Source of the DNA: Clostridia bacterium
GTDB taxonomy: Bacteria > Bacillota > Clostridia > Christensenellales > Aristaeellaceae
DNA length: 40,407 bases
Assembly (NCBI GenBank): GCA_017524615.1
Contig: JAFXVJ010000029.1
Coordinates: 1 to 40,407 of the forward strand
Reading direction: 5' to 3'
A program made the translations under genes and the position numbers. Positions 34,317 to 40,407 of the stretch are shown here, piece by piece. The notes beneath the pieces were generated by a model. It did no database searches and was not told the origin of the DNA. It saw only the letters and a list, made by a program, of their open reading frames with translations. Numbering within the stretch: position 1 is the stretch's first letter; every line of letters starts with the position of its first letter.

Positions 34317-34357
34317 GGCCGCCGCCTCCGATTTGTCGGAGCGCGGCGGCCTTTTTT
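34317..34357 (+). terminator. Strong intrinsic terminator
   Basis: GGCCGCCGC pairs with GCGGCGGCC, with an inner CCGA/TCGG, spanning 34317-34351, followed by six T residues. It probably ends the LysM transcript across the inserted repeat, or a small RNA starting near 34260 (CATAAT at 34252-34257). Confidence 0.8.
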
Positions 34358-34704
34358 CGATTTTCGGGGAGCATGATACGCTCTGGCCGAAACGGCAACA
34401 GACACCGCTGCCCAGGCAGATGGAACAGCGGCCCGAGCCGTTGCGGGCGTCGCGCCGACGCTTCACCGTCCGTCCTTCCCATTTTTCCCCGCTTCAGCCA
34501 TGCGTGCCGCCCTCGGCGGACTACACAGCGCGGTGGAAGGGGCCGCCCTCCCGCTGGCTTTCCCCAGCGCAGTCAAGGCCGGGACTGTATTGGACGGAGG
34601 CGGAAACGTGCGCGTCGCCGTAGGAAGGAGGCACAGTGATCACCGGATCGCGCCTGATATGGAGGCGATCCATCTGCCCCTGATCGGGCTGCCGTCAATA
34701 CAAT
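34358..34704. other. About 350 bases without a recognisable gene
   Basis: Several short open frames exist on the plus strand, but none resembles a known protein or has a convincing ribosome site. CCGCTG/CAGCGG and GGATCGC/GCGATCC (34644-34672) are the only noticeable inverted repeats. Confidence 0.4.
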
Positions 34705-34797
34705 TCAGCAGGTCGGGGATATCCCATTCCTCCGCGCGGAGGAGAACAGAGGGAGGAGCAGCGCGGCGATGAGCAGCAGGATGAACATAAGTTTCAT
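34705..34797 (-). CDS. Putative 30-residue membrane peptide
   Basis: The frame begins 26 bases after the GNAT gene with ATG preceded by AAGGGGAAG at good spacing. It encodes MKLMFILLLIAALLLPLFSS plus ten polar residues. It has one hydrophobic helix and a short Arg-rich tail. Such peptides can be membrane regulators or toxins; nothing else indicates which. It is too short for compositional proof. Confidence 0.45.
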   Translation of the reverse strand: MKLMFILLLIAALLLPLFSSARRNGISPTC

Positions 34798-34822
34798 AAG
34801 ACTTCCCCTTCTGAATCGCAGT

Positions 34823-35287
34823 TCAATGCAGCTCCAATTCCAGGAAACGGCGAAAGACGGTGAAGCCCTCGGCCTCATAAAAGGCCAGGGCGTCGTTGAA
34901 CGCCCACACATCCAGTTCGATCCGGGAGAAGCCTTTTTCTTTTGCATCGGCCTTGACGAAATCCATCAGCGCTTTTCCCACGCCCCGGCGGCGGAAGCGC
35001 TCGTCCACGCAGATTTCCGCGATATGGCAGAATCGTTCGGCATAGCGGTACGGGTTTTCGGGCCGGTCGATGTAATCCACCATCACCATGCCGATGATCT
35101 GGCCGTCCTCCTCGTCCACGGCGGCATAGCCGAAGCCGCCCGCCAGGTACATATACACATGATCCCGCAGCTCCGGGCCGAAGCCGTCCTTGAAGTGCCG
35201 GGGACGGCCCGCCACGTGCAGGCCGTTCACTTCTTTCCTCAGGACGTTGATGGCCTCCGCGTCCTGGGGCACGGCGAACCGTACCAT
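34823..35287 (-). CDS. GNAT family N-acetyltransferase
   Basis: The 154-residue protein has the GNAT fold: the acetyl-CoA pyrophosphate-binding segment ERFRRRGVGKALMDF (about 97-111), preceded by strand HIAEICVD and followed by IELDVWAFNDALAFYEAEGF. Members acetylate small molecules, antibiotics or protein N-termini; the substrate is unknown here. GGAAGGAGG precedes the ATG at 35287. It is downstream of the YigZ-family gene by 112 bases on the same strand. Confidence 0.88.
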   Translation of the reverse strand: MVRFAVPQDAEAINVLRKEVNGLHVAGRPRHFKDGFGPELRDHVYMYLAGGFGYAAVDEEDGQIIGMVMVDYIDRPENPYRYAERFCHIAEICVDERFRRRGVGKALMDFVKADAKEKGFSRIELDVWAFNDALAFYEAEGFTVFRRFLELELH

Positions 35288-35399
35288 ACGGGTTTCCTCC
35301 TTCCGGTCAATAGAATTCAACCGTTACGAATATCTCCGGATACGGTTTCTCAATCATTTTCCGCACTTCTTCCCCATCCCGCCTGATTTCTTCCGGGGA

Positions 35400-36044
35400 T
35401 CATGCTTCGTTCATGTCGGGCCATGGATAGTGCAATTCGTCCAGGACCAGCCATTCGGCCTTGGCGTCGGTGAGGGCGGTGAGCTTTTGCGTCGCCGCCT
35501 CCAGATCGCGGACGCGCACAAGGACGGTCGCTTCCACCGACGCGCCGAACCGGGTGTCCTCCACCAGGACCGGCATGCTTTTCATGGCGTGGCTGACACG
35601 GTCCCACAGGGGATAGGGCACGTCCAAAAGGATGCGCTGGGATAATTGCATCCGCACCACCTGCGCGGCGTCCAGGGCGATGGCGCAGCCCTTCGTGTAA
35701 GCCCGCACCAGGCCGCCCGCGCCCAGCAGCACGCCGCCGAAATACCGCGTGACCACCACGCAGCAATTCACCACGCCCCGGGCTTTCAGTACTTCCATCA
35801 TGGGCAGGCCCGCGGTGCCGCCCGGCTCGCCATCGTCGGAATAGCGCATGATCCCCGCGTTTTCCCCGATCACGTAGGCGTAGCAGTTGTGGGTGGCGTC
35901 CTTGTGCCTGTCCCGGATTTGGCGCAGGAAAGCAAGCGCCTCCTCCTCCGTCCGGCAGGGGGAGGCATAGCCGATGAACCGGCTTTTGTTCACGGTGAAT
36001 TCGTCGTGGGCCGATTGCCCGAGGGTTTTATAGTCGCCGGGCAT
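35400..36044 (-). CDS. YigZ/IMPACT family protein
   Basis: The 214-residue protein has the UPF0029 N-terminal domain with NKSRFIGYASPC, HKDATHNCYAYVIG, and the diagnostic YSDDGEPGGTAGLPMMEVL and VVTRYFGGVLLGAGGLVRAY. It also has the C-terminal DUF1949-type ferredoxin-like domain. The family is conserved but biochemically unclear; the eukaryotic relative IMPACT modulates Gcn2-dependent translation control. AAGGAGGAAGG precedes the ATG. The reading frame continues open for another 31 codons past the TGA stop. Confidence 0.93.
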   Translation of the reverse strand: MPGDYKTLGQSAHDEFTVNKSRFIGYASPCRTEEEALAFLRQIRDRHKDATHNCYAYVIGENAGIMRYSDDGEPGGTAGLPMMEVLKARGVVNCCVVVTRYFGGVLLGAGGLVRAYTKGCAIALDAAQVVRMQLSQRILLDVPYPLWDRVSHAMKSMPVLVEDTRFGASVEATVLVRVRDLEAATQKLTALTDAKAEWLVLDELHYPWPDMNEA

Positions 36045-36096
36045 GGATGCCTTCCTCCTTGCAATAGCGGTTCATGGCCGGCCGAACGGAAAACGA

Positions 36097-36672
36097 TTAT
36101 TCCGCCGGCTCCGTGCCCAGCAGGCCCAATTCCCCGGCGTGCTCCTTCATGCCTGCGATGCAGATTTCGGCCACGGTCTGGATATCCATGCCCAGCATTT
36201 CGCAGCCCTTGAGCACCAGCGCGCGGTCGCACTTGGCGGCGAAGCGCTTGTCCTTGAATTTCTTCATAAAGCTCTTGATTTCCAGATCGGTGATGCCCCG
36301 GGGCCGCATCCGGGCCGCGGCCTGGATGATGCCGGTCAGCTCGTCCACCGTGAACAGCGATTTTTCCAGCGCCGATTCCGGCTCCACATCGCTGCAGATG
36401 CCCCAGCCGTGGGACAGGATGGCCCGCACGTCCGCTTCATCCACTCCGGCGTTCAGCAGCGGTTCCTTGGTGTGCTGCAGGTGTTCTTCCGGATATTTTT
36501 CATAATCATAATCGTGCAGGATGCCGATGGCCTGCCAGTGCTCCTCGTCCTCGCCGAAATGCTTCGCCATGGCGCCCATGGCGTAAGCTACGTTCAGGGC
36601 ATGGATCAGCAGGTGCTCTTCCGTCACCATGGTGCCGTTCAGTTCCTTGGCGCGTTCGATGGTCAGCTTCAT
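36097..36672 (-). CDS. HD-domain hydrolase
   Basis: The 191-residue protein contains an HD metal-dependent phosphohydrolase domain: an upstream His in HLLIHALNVAYAMG, the HD pair in GILHDYDYEKYPEEHLQHT (near residues 53-54), and further histidines, including HGWG near 88. HD proteins cleave phosphomonoester or phosphodiester bonds in nucleotides; the specific substrate is not apparent. GAGGGACCC precedes the ATG. It is the first of three same-strand genes (HD, YigZ, GNAT), separated by 52 and 112 bases. Confidence 0.88.
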   Translation of the reverse strand: MKLTIERAKELNGTMVTEEHLLIHALNVAYAMGAMAKHFGEDEEHWQAIGILHDYDYEKYPEEHLQHTKEPLLNAGVDEADVRAILSHGWGICSDVEPESALEKSLFTVDELTGIIQAAARMRPRGITDLEIKSFMKKFKDKRFAAKCDRALVLKGCEMLGMDIQTVAEICIAGMKEHAGELGLLGTEPAE

Positions 36673-36734
36673 ATGGGTCCCTCTTCTGTTGGTTTTGGTC
36701 CGGTCACAGCCCCGAGGGGTTTCACGCAGAGCGG

Positions 36735-36776
36735 TCCGGGGGAACCCGCTTCTGTCTAAAAGTCGGGTCCCCCGGA
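36735..36776 (-). terminator. Hairpin after tyrS, possible terminator
   Basis: TCCGGGGGAACCCG (36735-36748) pairs with CGGGTCCCCCGGA (36764-36776), ten bases beyond the tyrS stop. There is no T-run on the minus strand, so termination efficiency is uncertain. Confidence 0.45.
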
Positions 36777-36785
36777 ATCCTTCGG

Positions 36786-38009
36786 TTATTTCAGGATGAT
36801 ACGGCAGTAGTTCTTCTTGCCCTTGCGCAGCAGGATACCGTCCGCGGGGATCTTATCTTCGGTGAGGGTCAGGTCGATATCGGTCACCTTGCCGTCGTTC
36901 AGGGAGACGGCGTTCTGCTGGATCTGCTTGCGGGCGTCGCCCTTGGAGGTGCACAGGCCGCACAGGTAGAGCAGCGTGGTCAGGCGGCTGTCCTCGGCCA
37001 TCTGCGCACGGGTCCATTCAAAGGTGGGCACCTCCGCGGCCGCGCCGCCGCCGAACAGGGCCGCCGCGGCGAGCTGGGCTTTCTGGGCTTCCTCTTCGCC
37101 GTGCACCAGCTTGGTGCACTCAAAGGCCAGCACCTTTTTCGCTTCGTTGATCTGGCTGCCCTCCAGGGCGGAAAGCCGCTTCACCTCGTCCATGGGCAGG
37201 AACGTCAAAAGGCTTAAGCACTTTTCCACGTCGGAATCATCCACATTCCGCCAGTACTGGTAGAAATCGTAGGGGCTGCACAGGCCGGCGTCCAGCCACA
37301 GCGCGCCCTTTTCCGTCTTGCCCATCTTTTTGCCTTCATGGTTCATCAGCAGCTTGAAGGTGCAGGCGAAGGCGGCTTCACGCTCCTTGCGGCGGATCAG
37401 GTCGGCCCCGGCCAGCATGTTGCTCCACTGGTCGTCGCCGCCCATCTGCAGCCGGCAGTTGTATTTTTTGAACAGCTGCAGGAAATCGTAGCTCTGCATG
37501 AGCATGTAGTTGAATTCCAGGAAGGTGAGGCCGCGCTCCAGCCGCTGCTTGTAGCATTCGGCGGTGAGCATGCGGTTGACCGAGAACATGGCGCCCACGT
37601 CCCTGAGGAAATCCATGTAGCCCAGGGAACGCAGCCAGTCGGCGTTATTGACGATATGGGCCTTGCCCTCGCCGAATTCGATGAAGCGTTCCATCTGTTT
37701 TTTGATGCAGGATACGTTGTGGTCGATGGTTTCCACGGTCATCATTTTGCGCATGTCGGTTTTGCCGCTGGGGTCGCCGATCATGGCGGTGCCGCCGCCT
37801 ACCAGGGCAATCGGGATGTGGCCCGCCCGCTGCATATGGGCCATGGCGATGATCGGGATGAAATGGCCGAAATGCAGGGAGGTGGCGGTGGGATCAAAGC
37901 CCACGTAAAACACGGTGGGCTCCTTTTCCAATTGCTTGTAAAGCTCGTCCTCAAAGGTGATCTGGGCCAGGAATCCCCGCTCCCGCAGGGTGTCAAGTAC
38001 GTTTTGCAT
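36786..38009 (-). CDS. tyrS: Tyrosine--tRNA ligase
   Basis: TyrS charges tRNA-Tyr. The 407-residue protein has the HIGH-type signature HFGH (46-49) in [14 protein letters not shown], the tyrosine/tRNA-binding blocks [15 protein letters not shown] and [10 protein letters not shown], and the KMSKS-equivalent KKMGKT near residues 225-230. A C-terminal S4 RNA-binding domain (about 340-407) contains [25 protein letters not shown] precedes the ATG. It follows the aminotransferase by 103 bases with no convincing terminator or promoter between, so both are probably governed by the T-box upstream of the aminotransferase. Confidence 0.97.
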   Translation of the reverse strand: MQNVLDTLRERGFLAQITFEDELYKQLEKEPTVFYVGFDPTATSLHFGHFIPIIAMAHMQRAGHIPIALVGGGTAMIGDPSGKTDMRKMMTVETIDHNVSCIKKQMERFIEFGEGKAHIVNNADWLRSLGYMDFLRDVGAMFSVNRMLTAECYKQRLERGLTFLEFNYMLMQSYDFLQLFKKYNCRLQMGGDDQWSNMLAGADLIRRKEREAAFACTFKLLMNHEGKKMGKTEKGALWLDAGLCSPYDFYQYWRNVDDSDVEKCLSLLTFLPMDEVKRLSALEGSQINEAKKVLAFECTKLVHGEEEAQKAQLAAAALFGGGAAAEVPTFEWTRAQMAEDSRLTTLLYLCGLCTSKGDARKQIQQNAVSLNDGKVTDIDLTLTEDKIPADGILLRKGKKNYCRIILK

Positions 38010-38112
38010 GGTGTTTATCCTCCTGATGGTTTTTTATGATAACGCAGCGGATCAGTCCCCGACTGAGCAGAAAAGATCAGGCTTCCGTTCCCCCCTCCGC
38101 CTTCCGGACGCA

Positions 38113-39306
38113 TCATGAGCGCATGCTGGCGGTAAATACGTCGTTGAGCTTCTCCATCCCCTGCTTGATCTGTTCCACGGAGCTCATGGAGAAATTCAGC
38201 CGGAAGGTGTTTTCGTGGCCGCCGAAGGCGTAGAAGTGGGTGCCGGGCACATAGGCCACGCCCCTGTCCACGCAGGCAGTGAGCAGCTTGCCCGCGTCCA
38301 TGCCATCGTTCAATTCGGCAAAGATGAACAGGCCGCCCTGGGGCCGGATATATCGCGCCACCCCGCCGCATTTGGCCAGCAATCCCAGCATGGTGTTCAT
38401 CTGCTCGGCGTAGCTCAGGCAAATGCGCTGCACGTGGGGCGCCAGCAGGTCGCGGCGCAGATAGGCGTCCACGATGGCCTGGTTCAGGTTGGCGGTGTGC
38501 ACGTCGCTGGATTGCTTGCCGATGGTGCATTTGCGCAGCAGCGTTTTATTGGCCGCCAGGAAGCCTACGCGCAGGCCGGGGGAGATGACCTTGGAAAAGC
38601 TGCCCATGAAGGCCACCCAGCCCTCGGTGTCAAAGGATTTGATGGCGGGCAGTTCTTCTCCCGTGTAGCGCAGATCGCGGTACGGGTCATCCTCGGCGAT
38701 GACGACGCCGTATTGAGCCGCCAGTTCGGCGATTTTCCTGCGCCGCGCCAGCGACAGGGTGCGCCCGGTGGGATTCTGGAAGGTGGGGATCACGTAGAGC
38801 ATCTTGGGATGCTCTTTTTTGAACACTTCCTCCAGTTCATCCGTCCTGATGCCGTCGTCGTCGCTGTCCACGGGCACCAATTGAGCTTGGTAGAGCCGGA
38901 TGGCCTGCATGTTGCCCAGGAATGTGGGGTTTTCCACCACGACCTTATCGCCGGGATCGATGAGGGCTTTGCACAGCAGGTCCATGGCCTGGGTGGAGCC
39001 GGTGACGGGCAGGATTTCGTCCGGGGCGCAGGTGAAGGAAAAGCGGTCCTTCAAATAGGGCGCCAGGCTTTCCCGGAGCGGGCCATACCCCTCGGTGGCC
39101 CCATACTGGAGCAGCGTTTTGCCTTTTTCCAGCAGCAATTCCCGCGCCAGTTCCGCGCAGGCTTCGTCCGGCAGGGCGGACGCGGCGGGATTGCCCCCGG
39201 CGAAGGAAATCATGCCCGGCACAGCCAGCAGCTTGAAAATCTCGCGGATGGCGCTGCCGGAAATGCCGTCAAACCGGCTGGCATAACGGATGGAATCGAT
39301 CGTCAT
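38113..39306 (-). CDS. PLP-dependent class I/II aminotransferase (aromatic or 2-aminoadipate type)
   Basis: The 397-residue enzyme is a fold-type I aminotransferase of the LysN/aromatic aminotransferase group. Visible are ISFAGGNPAASALP near the N-terminus, LLQYGATEGYGPLRE, the cofactor-contacting VIPTFQNPTGRTLS and the internal-aldimine lysine in GSFSKVISPGLRVG (K239). No MocR-type DNA-binding domain is attached. The start at 39306 follows AAAGGAGG. A T-box leader precedes it and tyrS follows, so a role in tyrosine synthesis from 4-hydroxyphenylpyruvate is likely; broad-specificity alternatives such as 2-aminoadipate or kynurenine substrates remain possible. Confidence 0.9.
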   Translation of the reverse strand: MTIDSIRYASRFDGISGSAIREIFKLLAVPGMISFAGGNPAASALPDEACAELARELLLEKGKTLLQYGATEGYGPLRESLAPYLKDRFSFTCAPDEILPVTGSTQAMDLLCKALIDPGDKVVVENPTFLGNMQAIRLYQAQLVPVDSDDDGIRTDELEEVFKKEHPKMLYVIPTFQNPTGRTLSLARRRKIAELAAQYGVVIAEDDPYRDLRYTGEELPAIKSFDTEGWVAFMGSFSKVISPGLRVGFLAANKTLLRKCTIGKQSSDVHTANLNQAIVDAYLRRDLLAPHVQRICLSYAEQMNTMLGLLAKCGGVARYIRPQGGLFIFAELNDGMDAGKLLTACVDRGVAYVPGTHFYAFGGHENTFRLNFSMSSVEQIKQGMEKLNDVFTASMRS

Positions 39307-39351
39307 AACAGATGCCTCCTTTTTCAGATGGGGAACGCGCGGCCACCCAAC

Positions 39352-39607
39352 AAAAAACCGCCTTCCTGCTGGGGAAGGCGGAGAATCGCGGTACCACTTC
39401 CGTTCGGCAGACAACCGGATGGATATCTGCCCTCGTATGCGCTGTATCCGGCGCGCCGGCGGATGCCTACGCAGGGCTGCGCCCCTTCGGATCCGGGCTC
39501 GGGGAGGTAATTCATCCTGGACTGCCGCTGTTTCCTTGCACCGCCCGGAAACTCTCTTCAATCGCGTATCAGCCGGATTACTGGGGTCCCTTCATGGCCT
39601 TGAAGGC
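39352..39607 (-). promoter_or_regulatory. T-box riboswitch leader (probably tyrosine)
   Basis: On the minus strand Stem I carries AGTA (39582-39579) opposite GAA (39513-39511), framing the specifier loop, plus AGAGAG and GGCGGTGCAAGGAAAC on the way to the apical part. The T-box proper reads AAGTGGTACCGCGA (39399-39386). A perfect terminator, CCGCCTTCC with GGAAGGCGG (39381-39358), ends in six T residues. The bases after GAA are UUACC. Depending on alignment the specifier is UUA (Leu) or UAC (Tyr). UAC leaves one base before the lower stem and fits the downstream tyrS gene, so I prefer Tyr. UGGU in the antiterminator fits discriminator A for either tRNA. Confidence 0.88.
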
Positions 39608-39637
39608 ATTATAACGGATGCGGGGGGCAAATGTCAA
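39608..39637 (-). promoter_or_regulatory. Sigma-A promoter of the T-box transcript
   Basis: On the minus strand TTGACA (39632-39637) and TATAAT (39608-39613) are 18 bases apart, just ahead of Stem I. Confidence 0.85.
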
Positions 39638-39759
39638 GCAGGAAAATGCCGGGGCGGACGAATCCCAAAAGGCCTCCGGGGGGATGGAAACGCATGAGGA
39701 GAAAGGCAGATTCAGCCGCCCACAGGGGACGACGGGACAGGGGACGCTGGTTACTGTAA

Positions 39760-40407
39760 TCAGCGCAGCGCGACGAAGGGGATGCGGTGATCCGCGGCAT
39801 ATGCTTCCGCCGCGGAACCGGCGTATCCGGATATTGTCAAATTGACACAGCCGGTGAAAGCCCGCTCACCAATGCTTGTGACGCTGTTGGGGATGGTGAC
39901 GCTGGTCAGGCCGATGCAGTAATAGAAAGCAGCATCGCCAATATTTGTGACGCCGTTACCGATGGAGACGCTGGACAGACCATAGCAGTACGCGAAAGCA
40001 TGCGTGGCAATGCTTGTGACACTGCCGGGGATGGTGACGCTGGTCAGGCCGGAGCAGCCATAGAAAGCATAATCACTAATGCTGGTAATAGATGCAGCCA
40101 GAATCACGTTGTTTTTCCCGGCGGGATATTGAAGGAGTGTGGTCAGGCTCTTGTTATACAAGGCACCTTCAAAAGCAGCAAATGCAGTATTGTTTTCTGA
40201 AACGATGATTGAAGTCAGGTTGTTGCAACTGCCGAAAGCATCCCGGCCAATGCTTGTGACGCCGTTGGGGATGGAGACGCTGGTCAGGCAGAAGCAGCCA
40301 AAGAAAGCATACTTGCCAATGCTGGTGACACCGGGCTCTATCACGATTCTGGACGGAGACATACCCCACGGCGTGGTCGTTATATATCTGCCGGTTTCAT
40401 CTTTCAC
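39760..40407 (-). CDS. BspA-like leucine-rich repeat surface protein, 5' end outside window
   Basis: At least 215 residues are encoded and the frame is open to the window edge, so the N-terminus is missing. The visible part holds about six LRR_5-type repeats of roughly 23 residues with the pattern LTSVTIPxSVTSIGxxAFxxCxx, interrupted by a degenerate unit around residues 68-100. It ends in GYAGSAAEAYAADHRIPFVAL, the usual C-terminal cap of these proteins. BspA-like proteins are surface or secreted adhesins. No anchoring motif is seen after the cap. Base composition is less GC-rich than in neighbouring genes. Confidence 0.88.
   Translation of the reverse strand: MKDETGRYITTTPWGMSPSRIVIEPGVTSIGKYAFFGCFCLTSVSIPNGVTSIGRDAFGSCNNLTSIIVSENNTAFAAFEGALYNKSLTTLLQYPAGKNNVILAASITSISDYAFYGCSGLTSVTIPGSVTSIATHAFAYCYGLSSVSIGNGVTNIGDAAFYYCIGLTSVTIPNSVTSIGERAFTGCVNLTISGYAGSAAEAYAADHRIPFVALR

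Noticed and set aside
39720-39750. Tandem repeat of ACAGGGGACG
   Set aside because: Two short copies only; probably a fragment of a simple or dispersed repeat, not enough to annotate.

Overview
The window is a GC-rich stretch of a bacterial chromosome, most likely from a spore-forming member of the Bacillota, class Clostridia. The evidence is a SipL-like SPOCS/LysM spore-coat protein, a Spo0A-type DNA-binding protein, a LysM protein behind a mother-cell (sigma-E-like) promoter, Shine-Dalgarno sites of the AAAGGAGG type, and Firmicutes cis-regulatory RNAs (NiCo riboswitch, T-box). No rRNA, tRNA, CRISPR array, transposase or phage gene was seen. The identification rests on gene content only.

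Layout, left to right. 1-300: hairpin-rich non-coding edge. 299-1365: cation diffusion facilitator behind a NiCo riboswitch. 1475-3010: SipL-like protein. 3011-3486: non-coding, with a 126-bp dispersed palindromic repeat. 3487-6536 (minus): sigma factor, anti-sigma-like membrane protein and secreted SH3 protein. 6598-11268 (plus): trpS, an unknown gene, a P1-family peptidase, acpS and a bifunctional NAD(P)HX repair enzyme. 11278-14206 (plus): metNIQ importer with a palindromic operator candidate, a strong promoter, and a leader peptide with a Cys-Ser-Cys-Cys codon cluster followed by a terminator. 14227-14615: nine consecutive hairpins between two copies of a terminator stem. 14681-16133: second sigma/membrane-regulator pair. 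16273-19896 (minus): MATE exporter and tex. 19916-25779 (minus): degenerate metallophosphoesterase, polyphosphate kinase, GT-C-like membrane protein and MFS transporter, apparently one operon. 25881-27333 (minus): membrane protein with a von Willebrand A-like central domain. 27502-28884: radA. 29226-31226: secreted protein with seven peptidoglycan-binding repeats. 31389-33400: two-subunit ThrE-type exporter overlapping a Spo0A-like regulator with a degraded receiver. 33431-34094: LysM protein. 34095-34704: non-coding, with a second palindromic element. 34705-36672 (minus): tiny membrane peptide, GNAT, YigZ-family and HD-domain proteins. 36786-39637 (minus): T-box leader, aminotransferase and tyrS. 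39760-40407 (minus): BspA-like leucine-rich repeat protein cut by the window edge.

The most notable regulatory reading is that three units are controlled by leader RNAs of different kinds: a metal riboswitch on the cation exporter, a T-box (probably tyrosine) on aminotransferase-tyrS, and a leader peptide whose Cys codons sit where ribosome stalling would favour an antiterminator on metNIQ. The last, together with the nine-hairpin array downstream of metQ and the Spo0A-like gene in an amino-acid exporter operon, are the best candidates for something not yet described.
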